64,000 nucleotides of DNA from Candidatus Villigracilis adiacens (GCA_016703605.1 JADJBU010000002.1:558001-622000); one strand, 5' to 3'; positions 8,801 to 16,377 are shown, numbered from the stretch's first letter. The notes: generated from the sequence alone by a model not told the origin. A program made the numbers and translations.

Positions 8801-9918
8801 TCCACGATGACGACTTTGCCTGCCTGTACGAGATAATCCTTGTTGCGAATGAAAAGGAATTGCGCGCGCAGCGATTGCTGGAGATAGCCCATCAGGCGCG
8901 CCTGCTCGGGGTTGAGGTCTTCGGGTCGGTCGGGGTCGATCAGTTGAATCCCCAGCATCGACTCGACGCGGCTGACGCCGATCTCGGTCAGGTTGATGTT
9001 GCGGGATTTTTCATCCATTTCATAGTCTTCGGGCTTGAGCTGTTTGACCACCTGCGCCATGCGCCCGTACCATTCCAAATCGCCCGAAGCGGGACCGGAA
9101 ATGATGAGCGGGGTGCGCGCTTCGTCGATCAGCACGTTGTCCACTTCGTCGACCATGGCGAAGTAATGTCCGCCCCCTCGACCCTGCTCGGGGCGGGTTT
9201 GGACGCGGTTCTCGAGCCGCATCGCCATGTTGTCGCGCAGATAATCGAAACCGAATTCCGAGTTGGTGCCGAAGGTCACATCGGCGCGATAGGCTTCGAC
9301 CCGGTCCACCAATCGCAGGTGACGCTGATCCTCCTGCGGCGACTCGCGCTCGAAATCGACGAGGAAGGCTTTCTTGCCGTTCTCGGTGGCAGCCGCCATT
9401 TGCAGGACGCCGACGCTCAAGCCGAGGGCATGATAGATCGGCGCCATCCAGCGCGCATCGCGCCGCGCCAGGTAATCGTTGACCGTAATAAGGTGAACGC
9501 CGCGTCCCAGCAGGGCATTGAGGTAGATCGGCATGGTCGCAACAAGCGTCTTGCCTTCGCCGGTCCGCATCTCTGCGATGGAGCCGCTGTGCAGCGCCGC
9601 CCCGCCGATGACCTGTACATCATAGTGACGCAGACCGATCGTGCGTTTGGAGGCTTCCCGTACCGCCGCGAAGGCTTCGGGCATCAACTCCTCCAGCACA
9701 TCCTGTTCCGCTTTTCGTTTTGCGTTTTCATCCTCGACCCCCTCCAATGCCTGCGCGACTCGCGCCTTGAATTCATCCGTCCTGGCGCGCAGTTCATCGT
9801 CGCTCAAAGACTCGAATTGAGCCTCGAGCGCATTGACCTGCTCCACCAGCGGGCGGTATTGTTCAACTGTTTTCTTTGTGGGGTCGCCACTGAATAGTTT
9901 TACGAAGTTCTTAAGCAT
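5890..9918 (-). CDS. secA: Protein translocase ATPase SecA, unusually long
   Basis: SecA drives preproteins through SecYEG at the membrane. This copy is 1342 residues against roughly 840-950 for most SecA proteins. Walker A is MRTGEGKTLVA, the DEAD-like box reads VDEVDNVLIDEARTPL, and the helicase motifs MTGTA, VGTTSVESSE, TNMAGRGVDIKLGGE and LRGRAARQGDPGSS are intact. Extra sequence lies in NBD2 (about 110 residues between SERLSNRLK and HQVLNARKHTEES) and in the scaffold/C-terminal half after the TQRQQIY segment. The C-terminus is GGKKKRRRRN and lacks the CxC...CH zinc motif that binds SecB in proteobacteria. A 7-bp direct repeat lies within the coding region at 7124-7140. Confidence 0.96.
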   Translation of the reverse strand: MLKNFVKLFSGDPTKKTVEQYRPLVEQVNALEAQFESLSDDELRARTDEFKARVAQALEGVEDENAKRKAEQDVLEELMPEAFAAVREASKRTIGLRHYDVQVIGGAALHSGSIAEMRTGEGKTLVATMPIYLNALLGRGVHLITVNDYLARRDARWMAPIYHALGLSVGVLQMAAATENGKKAFLVDFERESPQEDQRHLRLVDRVEAYRADVTFGTNSEFGFDYLRDNMAMRLENRVQTRPEQGRGGGHYFAMVDEVDNVLIDEARTPLIISGPASGDLEWYGRMAQVVKQLKPEDYEMDEKSRNINLTEIGVSRVESMLGIQLIDPDRPEDLNPEQARLMGYLQQSLRAQFLFIRNKDYLVQAGKVVIVDESTGRLMPGRRWSDGLHQAVEAKEGVKVEPESVTYATVTLQNYYRMYQKLAGMTGTALTEAEEFNKIYKLEVASISPHLEYQSFGKDAPLVEIKAKDEEGYAYSYFAKAGETEPLFYRRKDYPDVIYRTVEAKLRAIVQEIARFNALGRPMLVGTTSVESSERLSNRLKAEPVRRLMQYMLVREHYIRANNLEEDGRLIADLVPFNEPIERITPDALRAFIKPHGMMNISLDDETNLNNLLELLRLPETSKDRLKSVLQGGVSHQVLNARKHTEESQIIAGAGAFGAVTIATNMAGRGVDIKLGGELAEEVISAVNRVLGKSGYKDPFDMTHDERREALKKLDSSAYGLYEAEVRNFLQYFDDMESVKELGGLHVIGSERHEARRIDNQLRGRAARQGDPGSSRFYLSLEDDLMRIQGGAQVSALMERLKVDDSLPLEARLVASVIEQSQHRIEGANFDVRKHLLEYDDVLNTQRQQIYLQRDKIFVKEDLSGDVAEMLDAEVTKRVEAALADEEGPWRLLAWLDQVQPPFESKNGLFPSFGFKLLLDEIKNKDLRPATLDLVSKSIEAEYNHALRAIEQLIERTGETLEMQISEREDALDAFFQTLDDREDSPKPQKLVEEINALARLAIKPNNDLLKKLADDPEDAKDDIQAMLSSQLTIISATRVIGAIQNRVGEQVQWQSPLPSDWDDLSDILLNTSRDAFEKKRERLNSQIARDIEMLLQREDVSTDAGKLRLLITLAQGARTAFDQKTHKQVKQVFTRFAYAFHAAKLLEGRDAGTIADEVMNHLETAEEALRETWGQSEFTRLNQNAAKLADFGPAARIAFGEARLNDAVSSLGESEAGVLSAAIGKYVLNEVHRQLLLGAFSELWVEYLTKVEALRVSIGLEAYAQRDPLVQYKGRASEMFAQLLEEVRGLVIGRAFAARPRRVEITPIETSETVSAANENETSVQIGDSSGGKKKRRRRN
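7124..7140. repeat. 7-bp tandem repeat inside secA
   Basis: GTCGCAG is repeated twice plus GTC. It encodes part of KNKDLRPATLDL in the poorly conserved extra region of SecA. It matches the period-7 repeats found elsewhere in the window. Confidence 0.6.
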
Positions 9919-9986
9919 GAAATCCCTTTCAACGGAAAGGGATTATAGCATGGGGGTTGTTGGAGAAATGTTAGAGGAATGGAAGG

Positions 9987-10026
9987 GCAGGGACATCAAA
10001 AAGTCCAGGCGTTTTGATGTCCCTGC
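9987..10026. repeat. 15-bp inverted repeat between thrS and secA
   Basis: GCAGGGACATCAAAA is repeated in inverted form after a 10-nt loop. No T-tract follows on the minus strand, so it is more likely a mobile palindrome or an mRNA-stability hairpin than a terminator. Confidence 0.6.
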
Positions 10027-10040
10027 GATGTAGAGTGTCT

Positions 10041-11852
10041 TTACAACTCACTCGCTCTTCTTGCAATCCGATCCTTCGCCCGAGCGATGAACTCGCCCAG
10101 GGCAAACCCGTTCTGCTGGCTGCCGTCGCGGACGCGCAGCGAGACCTGACCGGCTTCCATTTCATTTTTGCCGACCACGATCATGTACGGCACTTTCATC
10201 ATCTGCGCGTTACGGATCTTGGCATTCATGCGCTGGGAGGACAGGTCCGCGCTGGCACGGATGCCGTTCTCGCGCAGTTCCTTGGCGATTCTTTCGGCAT
10301 AATCATTCTGCTCATCTGTGATGGAGATGACGCGCACCTGTTCCGGCGAAAGCCAGACCGGGAAGTTGCCCGCGTAATGCTCCAGCAGGAACCCCACCAT
10401 GCGCTCATGCGTGGAGAGCGGAGCACGGTGGATGCAGAGCGGTACTTCGTCGTGCCCGTCCTTGTTCGTGAACTTCAGGTCGAAGCGTTCGGGTACGGCA
10501 AAGTCCACCTGGTTCGTCATCAGCGAAAACTCGCGCCCGATGGCGGACCAGACCTGCACGTCGATCTTTGGACCGTAGAATGCGGCTTCGTCCTCGCGCT
10601 CCACGTACGGCACGCCGCCGTTGTCCATGGCGCGGCGCACCATCTCTTCCGTCTTGACCCACAGTTCGGGGTTGTTCACATACTTCTTGCCAAGCCCGGC
10701 TTTGCTGTGAAGCGAAAGGCGCATGACATATTTTTCGATGCCGAACAACTCGAAGTATTTCTTGTACAGTTCTACCACGCCCATGAACTCCTGTTCGAAT
10801 TGTTCCTCCGAGCAGTAGATGTGGGCATCGTTCATCTGCATCGAGCGGACGCGCATCAAGCCGAAGAGTTCGCCCGATTTTTCGTAGCGGTAACACGTCC
10901 CATATTCGGCAAGGCGCACGGGCAGGTCGCGGTAGGAGCGTCCCTTCGATCCGAAGATCTTGTGATGCATCGGGCAGTTCATTGGCTTGACGTAATATTT
11001 CACGCCTTCGAGTTCCATCGGCGCATACATACTCTCCGCGTAATAGGGCAGGTGACCGGAGCGCAGAAAGAGGTCTTCCTTTGTGAGGATCGGCGTCTTG
11101 ACGCGATCGTAGCCAGCCTTCTCTTCCATTTCCTTGGCGAGCTTTTCGAGTTCTTCAATGAGGATGCCGCCATTGGGCAGCCACAAAGGCAAGCCGGGAC
11201 CAACCTCTTCATCGAAGATGAAGATTTCCAGTTCCTTGCCCAGCTTGCGATGGTCGCGCTTTTTGGCTTCTTCCAACTGGTGCAGGTACTCTTCGAGCTG
11301 TTTTTTGTTTTCCCATGCCGTCCCATACAGACGCTGCAACTGCTTGTTATTCTCGTCGCCGCGCCAATACGCGCCCGCCACAGACATCAACTTGAAGGCA
11401 TCCTGCTTGATCTCCTTCGTATTCGCCACATGCGGACCGCGACACAAGTCCGTGAACGTATCCTGCTGGTAGATGGAAATCTCCGGCTTCTCTTTGAGCG
11501 GATTCCCGTACTCATCCAGTCCGCCTTTTTCCAAGCCTTCGATCAATTCCAATTTGTACGGCTGGTCGGCAAAGATCTTCTTCGCCTCCTCCGCCGAGAT
11601 GACCGTCTTCTTGAAGTCATGCTTGCCCTGCACGATTTGGCGCATCCGCTTTTCGATGGCTTCCAGATCCTCCGGCGTTAAATTACGCGGCAGGTCGAAG
11701 TCGTAATAAAAACCATTCTCCACTGGCGGACCAATGGTCGGCTTTCCATCCGGGAATATTTCCATCACCGCCTGCGCCATCACATGCGCCGCCGAGTGAC
11801 GGATCTTATAAAGATAAGACTCTTCGTATTTCTCTTGTACTTGTTGTGCCAT
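10041..11852 (-). CDS. thrS: Threonyl-tRNA synthetase, TGS-less form
   Basis: This class II synthetase charges tRNA-Thr. I place the start at ATG 11850-11852 (MAQQVQEKYEESYLYKIRHSAAH), giving 603 residues; the frame extends further upstream only through the leader terminator. The editing-domain signature HSAAHVMAQAV...VENGFYYDFD, the catalytic motif 2 region YRYEKSGELFGLMRVR and the C-terminal anticodon-binding domain are present. The usual N-terminal TGS domain is missing, because the editing domain begins within the first 20 residues. Expression is predicted to be controlled by the T-box leader directly upstream. Confidence 0.96.
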   Translation of the reverse strand: MAQQVQEKYEESYLYKIRHSAAHVMAQAVMEIFPDGKPTIGPPVENGFYYDFDLPRNLTPEDLEAIEKRMRQIVQGKHDFKKTVISAEEAKKIFADQPYKLELIEGLEKGGLDEYGNPLKEKPEISIYQQDTFTDLCRGPHVANTKEIKQDAFKLMSVAGAYWRGDENNKQLQRLYGTAWENKKQLEEYLHQLEEAKKRDHRKLGKELEIFIFDEEVGPGLPLWLPNGGILIEELEKLAKEMEEKAGYDRVKTPILTKEDLFLRSGHLPYYAESMYAPMELEGVKYYVKPMNCPMHHKIFGSKGRSYRDLPVRLAEYGTCYRYEKSGELFGLMRVRSMQMNDAHIYCSEEQFEQEFMGVVELYKKYFELFGIEKYVMRLSLHSKAGLGKKYVNNPELWVKTEEMVRRAMDNGGVPYVEREDEAAFYGPKIDVQVWSAIGREFSLMTNQVDFAVPERFDLKFTNKDGHDEVPLCIHRAPLSTHERMVGFLLEHYAGNFPVWLSPEQVRVISITDEQNDYAERIAKELRENGIRASADLSSQRMNAKIRNAQMMKVPYMIVVGKNEMEAGQVSLRVRDGSQQNGFALGEFIARAKDRIARRASEL

Positions 11853-11877
11853 TTTTACATCCTTTCCATATTGGAGC

Positions 11878-11897
11878 GCAACGTCTCCCGACGTTGC
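11878..11897. repeat. Palindromic repeat in the thrS leader
   Basis: GCAACGTC-TCCC-GACGTTGC is an 8-bp stem between the T-box terminator and the thrS start. The same core AACGTCTCCCGACGTT occurs at 41771-41796, and a variant at 49431-49454. Confidence 0.7.
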
Positions 11898-11921
11898 AAC
11901 TCGCTTCCGTTGACTTAAAAC

Positions 11922-11947
11922 AAAAACTCGCCCGAACACGGGGCGAG
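11922..11947 (-). terminator. T-box leader terminator
   Basis: CTCGCCC...GGGCGAG followed by a T-tract, read on the minus strand just downstream of the T-box sequence. It is the expected conditional terminator. Confidence 0.8.
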
Positions 11948-11980
11948 AATTGACTTCACGCGGTTCCACCCGATTTGTAG

Positions 11981-11998
11981 GGCGAGATTAATCTCGCC
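11981..11998. repeat. Palindrome GGCGAGATTAATCTCGCC inside the T-box leader
   Basis: A perfect 18-bp palindrome next to the T-box core. Its core CGAGATTAATCTCG is identical to the rplT terminator palindrome at 16827-16852, so it looks like a repeat inserted into the riboswitch. Confidence 0.65.
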
Positions 11999-12198
11999 GC
12001 ACATCTCTTCAGCCTCTAACGGAGCAACCCGCTTCGCTTACTAAGTGATCACTGTCCGCTGATTACTGAACACTACTCACTTTTCTGTTCCATGCTCGCA
12101 AGTGGTTTTCTGTGGTGGTCCCTTGAAGAAACTCTCAATCACCGGCTTCTTCTCCCTGTCAGGGACTTGACCACATACTCGTCTCGGTCAACGCATTT

Positions 12199-12229
12199 TA
12201 CTTGTCTACTTGTGTACCCAACTACTTCC
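12199..12229. repeat. 8-bp-period repeat between tRNA-Val and the T-box
   Basis: Minus-strand units of the AAGTAGAC/AAGTAAAA type match the tract between pdxT and pdxS (54421-54500). It is noncoding. Confidence 0.5.
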
Positions 12230-12233
12230 ACTG

Positions 12234-12307
12234 TGGGCGAGATAGGGCTCGAACCTACGACCTTCGCGATGTCAACGCGATGCTCTAACCAACTGAGCTA
12301 CCCGCCC
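12234..12307 (-). tRNA. tRNA-Val (anticodon GAC)
   Basis: A 74-nt cloverleaf on the minus strand. The acceptor GGGCGGG pairs with CTCGCCC, with discriminator A. The D-arm is GCTCAGTTGGTTAGAGC, the anticodon loop is TTGACAT (GAC) and the T-loop is TTCGAGC. CCA is not encoded. It lies just upstream of, and on the same strand as, the thrS leader. Confidence 0.95.
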
Positions 12308-12437
12308 GAACAGACGGGCATTATAACGAGGGTGGGTTGTTTTGGCAATCCTTCCCTAAATTTCGCGGAGCCGGGTTTTTCAGGGGGAGACCGGTAATTA
12401 ATGAAAGCGACACCCCGTCAGAGCCGCGGAGGCAAAT

Positions 12438-12761
12438 ATGAGCACAGTCAAATACGTAACCGAACAGGACTTCCAGGAGGAAGTCATCAGCTCGAACACC
12501 CCGGTATTGGTCGATTTCACAGCCGACTGGTGCCAGCCCTGCAAGATGATCGCGCCCATCGTCGAACAACTGGCGGGAGAATGGAACGGCAAGGTCAAGG
12601 TCGTCAAACTCGACGCAGACCAGAACCCCAATATCATGATGCAGTACGGCGTCATGGGCATCCCGACCCTCATGCTCTTCAAGAGCGGCGAGATCAAGGA
12701 ACGCATCACCGGCTACCTGCCAAAGGACAAGATCGAAGCCAAAGTCACCCCACACATGTAA
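12438..12761 (+). CDS. trxA: Thioredoxin
   Basis: A 107-residue single-domain thioredoxin, a cytoplasmic disulfide reductase. The active site reads ADWCQPCKM instead of the usual WCGPC; the cis-proline follows at GIPTLMLF. Fold length and the surrounding motifs (VLVDFTADW, KLDADQN) are normal. The start is preceded by GGAGG. The Gly-to-Gln change between the two cysteines is expected to alter redox potential or partner choice, but it also occurs naturally in some thioredoxin-like proteins. No reductase gene is adjacent. Confidence 0.94.
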   Translation: MSTVKYVTEQDFQEEVISSNTPVLVDFTADWCQPCKMIAPIVEQLAGEWNGKVKVVKLDADQNPNIMMQYGVMGIPTLMLFKSGEIKERITGYLPKDKIEAKVTPHM

Positions 12762-12765
12762 AGGG

Positions 12766-12771
12766 TATAAT
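12766..12771 (+). promoter_or_regulatory. Possible -10 box for the TPR-hydrolase gene
   Basis: GGGTATAATGG lies just after the trxA stop codon and 37 nt before the next start. No good -35 is seen. It sits directly in front of the trxA terminator stem. Confidence 0.4.
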
Positions 12772-12799
12772 GGAGCCGAAACATCGGCTCCATTTTTTT
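12772..12799 (+). terminator. trxA terminator
   Basis: GGAGCCGA-AACA-TCGGCTCC is followed by seven Ts, a classic intrinsic terminator. Confidence 0.85.
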
Positions 12800-12808
12800 A
12801 TTTAAAGG

Positions 12809-15298
12809 ATGCGCGTGTCGGAACAGGAACTACTTCAAGCGGGAATCTCCGCGCTCAAAGCGAACGACAAAGAACGGGCAGCCTCGATCTTTTCACAACT
12901 GGTCCGACAATATCCGCATTCCGAGGGCGGATGGTATTTGTTGGGCATGAGTCTCGACGACGCCCAAAAGCGCGCCTACTGCTTTGAACGCGCGCTGAAT
13001 ATCAACCCCAACAACCCGGACGCAAAAAAGCAGATCGCGCTTCTTTACCCGCCCGCGCCTGTTCCTCCCGCCCCGGCATTCGCCACGCCCGAACCGGGGG
13101 TGATCCACGTCCCAGCCTTCCTGGAAGAAGAAGCCGAGTTGGAGGAATTTCCCGAAGACCCCCAGCCCGAACCGGAATCCGCGCCCCAGGCGAAACCCCC
13201 AGCCAAAACCCCGAAACGAAAAAAAAACAACAACGTCGTCATCATTGCCGCCGCCATCGGCGGGTTTTGCATACTTGCGCTCACTGCCGCGTTTGCGCTG
13301 AATATGCTGTTCAACAACGGCAACACGACTGCGTCCCAGCCGCCAGCCCCGGCATCGACATCAACCCCCGCTATCGTCATCGGCGGAGAGACGGCAACAG
13401 CGACGCCCGAACCGCCCACATCCCTGCCGACCGCCGCGCCGACCGTGGCATACACCCCGCAATTCGAAGAAACCCCCTGCCAGTTCGATACGCCCTTCGG
13501 GGTCAGAGTCACATGCGGGTATGCGATCCTTCCAGAAAACCGAACCAGCGCCAACGGGCGGACGATCCGCCTGGCAGTTGCCGTCTTCCACAGCCAAAGT
13601 TCAAGTCCCAAGCCAGACCCGGTCATCTTCCTCCAGGGCGGTCCCGGCGGCGAAGCCATTTCCCTTAGCGTAAATGCGTACTCAATTCTGGTGGCTCCCT
13701 TTCTCGAAGACCGCGATTACATCGCCTACGATCAGCGCGGAACCGGGCTTTCAGAACCGGCGCTGGTCTGCGATGAACTCGAAAAGGCAAACCGGCAGGA
13801 TGTGTACGGAACCATCGACAGCAGTTCCAGGGAACTGGTTTACCAATACGCCTTTCTTTCGTGCGCCGGACTCCTGCAATCCAAAGGCATCGATCTCAGC
13901 GCCTATAACACCGTTGAAAACGCCGCCGACCTGAAAGACATCGTCAAACTGCTGGGGTACGAAAAGGTCAACCTGTACGGCGCGTCCTATGGGACCCGGC
14001 TTGGGCTGGTCGCCATGCGCAATCATCCCGAGGTCGTGCGCAGCGCCATCCTGGATTCGGTCATGCCGGTCGAATCGAACTGGGTCAACGAATACCCGAA
14101 CATTGCCAACTACACCCTGACCACCCTGTTCGAGTCCTGCAAAGCCGACCCGGGCTGCAATGCCGCCTACCCCGATATCGAAACCGTCTTTTGGGACCTC
14201 GCAGGCAGACTGGACGAGAGTCCCATAACCTTGTCCACATCCGCGTACCCGATGGGCACAGTGACCGAAACCATAGACGGTTCCTATTTGCTGTCAATCG
14301 TGATGGGGTTGTCGAAGGCGACCTGGTTTATCAATACCGTGCCACAGACCATTTACCGGGTACGAGACGGCGATTATTCGACCTTGATCGCCGCTCAATA
14401 TTCCCTGCCGTACGGCTTCGAGGGCATCAATACGGGTCTTTATATCTCCGTGATGTGCCGCGAGCATGTGCTGGATACAACGCCCGAACAACTGGCATCA
14501 GCCACGAATCAACTGCGGGTCAAGGATTTCATCTGGCGTCCCTTTTACGAAAATTTGGAGAAGATGTACTCTGCCTGCAAAACCTGGGGGTCGTCAGGTC
14601 CCGTCCTCGGCGAAAAGGATGCGGTGGTCAGCGACATCCCCAGCCTGATCATCACCGGAACTTTTGATTCGGCAACCCCCCCGCAACTCGGCAGGCAGGC
14701 GGCTGAAAACCTGGCAAACAGTTTTTATTTTGATTTCCCCAACCAGGGACATGTGCCGACCGTGTCGGATGACAGCGGGTGTGCCATGCAGATCGCTTTG
14801 GAATTTTTGAAAAACCCGCTGATCGAACCGAGCCGGGATTGTATGACGCAATTGCCCCCGGTCAAATTCCTGGTACCCTACACCGGAAACCCGGCGATCG
14901 AACTGGAAAGGCAAAACTTCAACGGGGTTTCGCTTACGGTTCCCCCGGATTGGTCATACGTTGACAACGGCTTTTTGTGGCGGGGATCATCCTCCTTTGA
15001 CATCACCCAGGTGACCGCCTTTCGTGCGCCCATCAGCGTGGAAGACCTGGTGGATTATTTCTCCTCGAGCATCAACGGGTATCGCGGCTTCGACGGCGCC
15101 CCCTCTCCAGCCGGGACGCGCCAGGCGAACGGTCATTCGTGGACCCTGTACTACACCACCTCGAACGGCCGCCCCGTGGATGTGGCTGCCGTGGATGACG
15201 GCGGCAGTTCGCTGGTGATCGTCATGTTCAGCCACCCGGATGAGCATGACGCCCTGTACCGCGCGGTTTTCCTGCCGATGGTCGACTCGGCGAGATAA
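12809..15298 (+). CDS. TPR-transmembrane-alpha/beta hydrolase fusion (TAP-like peptidase family)
   Basis: A protein of 829 residues with an unusual domain order. Residues about 5-75 form tetratricopeptide-like helices (ALKANDKERAASIFSQLV, then CFERALNINPNNPDAKKQ). A proline/acid-rich linker leads to one membrane span at about 147-170. A Thr/Pro-rich outer linker follows, then an alpha/beta hydrolase from about 215 to 690. The oxyanion region is LQGGPGGEA, the nucleophile is in LYGASYGTRLGL, and the C-terminal TAP-like part contains GTFDSATPPQ and NQGHVPTVSD with the likely acid and histidine. About 110 more residues form an unassigned C-terminal domain. The inferred topology places the TPR in the cytoplasm and the hydrolase outside. 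Substrate unknown; prolyl/tripeptidyl aminopeptidase-like activity is a guess from the family. Confidence 0.85.
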   Translation: MRVSEQELLQAGISALKANDKERAASIFSQLVRQYPHSEGGWYLLGMSLDDAQKRAYCFERALNINPNNPDAKKQIALLYPPAPVPPAPAFATPEPGVIHVPAFLEEEAELEEFPEDPQPEPESAPQAKPPAKTPKRKKNNNVVIIAAAIGGFCILALTAAFALNMLFNNGNTTASQPPAPASTSTPAIVIGGETATATPEPPTSLPTAAPTVAYTPQFEETPCQFDTPFGVRVTCGYAILPENRTSANGRTIRLAVAVFHSQSSSPKPDPVIFLQGGPGGEAISLSVNAYSILVAPFLEDRDYIAYDQRGTGLSEPALVCDELEKANRQDVYGTIDSSSRELVYQYAFLSCAGLLQSKGIDLSAYNTVENAADLKDIVKLLGYEKVNLYGASYGTRLGLVAMRNHPEVVRSAILDSVMPVESNWVNEYPNIANYTLTTLFESCKADPGCNAAYPDIETVFWDLAGRLDESPITLSTSAYPMGTVTETIDGSYLLSIVMGLSKATWFINTVPQTIYRVRDGDYSTLIAAQYSLPYGFEGINTGLYISVMCREHVLDTTPEQLASATNQLRVKDFIWRPFYENLEKMYSACKTWGSSGPVLGEKDAVVSDIPSLIITGTFDSATPPQLGRQAAENLANSFYFDFPNQGHVPTVSDDSGCAMQIALEFLKNPLIEPSRDCMTQLPPVKFLVPYTGNPAIELERQNFNGVSLTVPPDWSYVDNGFLWRGSSSFDITQVTAFRAPISVEDLVDYFSSSINGYRGFDGAPSPAGTRQANGHSWTLYYTTSNGRPVDVAAVDDGGSSLVIVMFSHPDEHDALYRAVFLPMVDSAR

Positions 15299-15309
15299 CC
15301 GTCTTTTCG

Positions 15310-15339
15310 TTGACGACTCCCCCGCCTTCATGGTATTAT
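15310..15339 (+). promoter_or_regulatory. infC operon promoter
   Basis: TTGACG (15310-15315) and TATTAT (15334-15339) with an 18-bp spacer, about 60 nt before the infC start. Because the promoter lies inside the longest open frame, the upstream TTG at 15310 cannot be the translation start. Confidence 0.65.
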
Positions 15340-15402
15340 TCGCCCGCTAAAAACCAGCCATGCGCTGGGTTTGTTTTTGTCTGTAAGCAAGAGGAGAAGC
15401 AT

Positions 15403-15972
15403 ATAAGCGCCAACGAGTTTCGAGTAAATGAGGGCATCCGCGTTGCGGAAGTGCGCCTGATCGGTCCGGATGGAGGCAATGTGGGGGTTGTCGGCATCAA
15501 GGAAGCCTTGAAGATTGCGCGTGAAGCGGAGATGGACCTGGTTGAGGTCTCGCCCGGTGCGAATCCGCCCGTCTGCCGCGTGATGGATTTCGGCAAGTTC
15601 ATCTACGAAAAAGCCAAGAAGGAACGCGAAGCCAAGAAGTCGCAGACCAAGATCGAGGTCAAGGAGATCCGCCTGCGCCCGAAGACGAACTCCGCCCACC
15701 GTGGTTTCAAAGTGGACGATGCCCGCCGCTGGCTGGGTCAGGGACACAAGGTTCGGGTGACGGTCAAGTTCCGCGGACGCGAGATGGATTATCCCGAGAT
15801 CGCGCTCGAAGACCTGAAAGAGATCGCCGCCGACCTTGCCGACATCGCCGTGATCGAAGTCCCGCCGCAAATGGAGGGACGCACCATGCTGGTGGTGATG
15901 GCTCCGACCAAGGCTGTGGCGGCGAAGAAGAAAGAGAAACCCGAACAGGCTGAGGTCAAGACCGAGGCGTAG
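15403..15972 (+). CDS. infC: Translation initiation factor IF-3, apparent AUA start
   Basis: IF-3 binds the 30S subunit and checks start-codon fidelity. The protein is about 189 residues: an N-domain (NEFRVNEGIRVAEVRLI...MDLVEVSPGANPPVCRVMDFGKF), a linker, and a C-domain (KEIRLRPKT...HKVRVTVKFRGRE). No ATG, GTG or TTG lies in frame between the promoter and the conserved N-domain. The SD-like GAGGAG at 15391-15396 sits 6 nt before an ATA codon at 15403-15405. Rare AUU/AUA/AUC starts on infC are the known basis of IF-3 autoregulation in enterobacteria; AUA is my inference here. It heads infC-rpmI-rplT. Confidence 0.93.
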   Translation: MSANEFRVNEGIRVAEVRLIGPDGGNVGVVGIKEALKIAREAEMDLVEVSPGANPPVCRVMDFGKFIYEKAKKEREAKKSQTKIEVKEIRLRPKTNSAHRGFKVDDARRWLGQGHKVRVTVKFRGREMDYPEIALEDLKEIAADLADIAVIEVPPQMEGRTMLVVMAPTKAVAAKKKEKPEQAEVKTEA

Positions 15973-16081
15973 TTTGGGCGACCCCGAAAATCATCGGGGC
16001 AGGCGAGCAAGACCCAAAGATGTTGATTCGTCCGCGGGCAGAAATGTCCGCGGATTATTTTGTCTGAAAGGAGTTTACGCG

Positions 16082-16315
16082 ATGCCACGCAAAGCAAAAC
16101 CTGGCAAGAAGATCAAATTGAAGACCCACAAGGCGACGTCGAAACGCTTTCGCCTGACGGGGTCGGGCACGCTTGTCCGCACCAAGGGCGGCAAGAGCCA
16201 CCTGCGCCGCCGCACGTCGGACCGCACCAAGGCGCTCTTGAGCGAAATGGTAACGGTGCAGGGACGCAAGTACGTGAAGCGCATCAAGCGCCTCGCGCCG
16301 AATATGGAAAAGTAG
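16082..16315 (+). CDS. rpmI: 50S ribosomal protein L35
   Basis: A 77-residue basic protein. MPRKAKPGKKIKLKTHKAT and the central KRFRLTGSG...HLRRRTSDRTK are typical of bL35, a 50S subunit protein. It follows infC by about 110 nt, a gap containing a 7-bp TCCGCGG hairpin around 16030-16055. The start is preceded by AAAGGAG. Confidence 0.96.
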   Translation: MPRKAKPGKKIKLKTHKATSKRFRLTGSGTLVRTKGGKSHLRRRTSDRTKALLSEMVTVQGRKYVKRIKRLAPNMEK

Positions 16316-16377
16316 GACAAAACTTGTCCTGAGCCGTGGCGAAGGATCATTTTGTCTACTCAATGCGGCAAACACGA

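Larger units (their letters stand above)
11922..12200 (-). promoter_or_regulatory. T-box riboswitch upstream of thrS
   Basis: The minus strand carries the T-box core GGGTGGAACCGCG at 11959-11971, followed by a terminator at 11922-11947. About 200 nt of structured leader lie upstream. A possible AGTA-type bulge is near 12178, and a candidate threonine specifier ACC is at 12104-12106 in a purine-rich context. T-box leaders read uncharged tRNA through specifier and NCCA pairing and let thrS be transcribed when tRNA-Thr is undercharged. The core and terminator are seen directly; the specifier and the 5' boundary are inferred. Confidence 0.82.

Noticed and set aside
8860..9897. 345-residue open frame opposite secA
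   Set aside because: Antisense shadow of a conserved gene with no recognisable content; many such frames occur opposite GC-rich genes here.
10014..11681. 555-residue open frame opposite thrS
   Set aside because: Mirror of the synthetase codons, rich in His/Arg/Leu, without domain signatures.
15310..15402. IF-3 starting at TTG 15310
   Set aside because: The TTG is part of the -35 box of a good promoter, and the region between has no IF-3 similarity or ribosome-binding site. The ATA at 15403 has a well-placed one.
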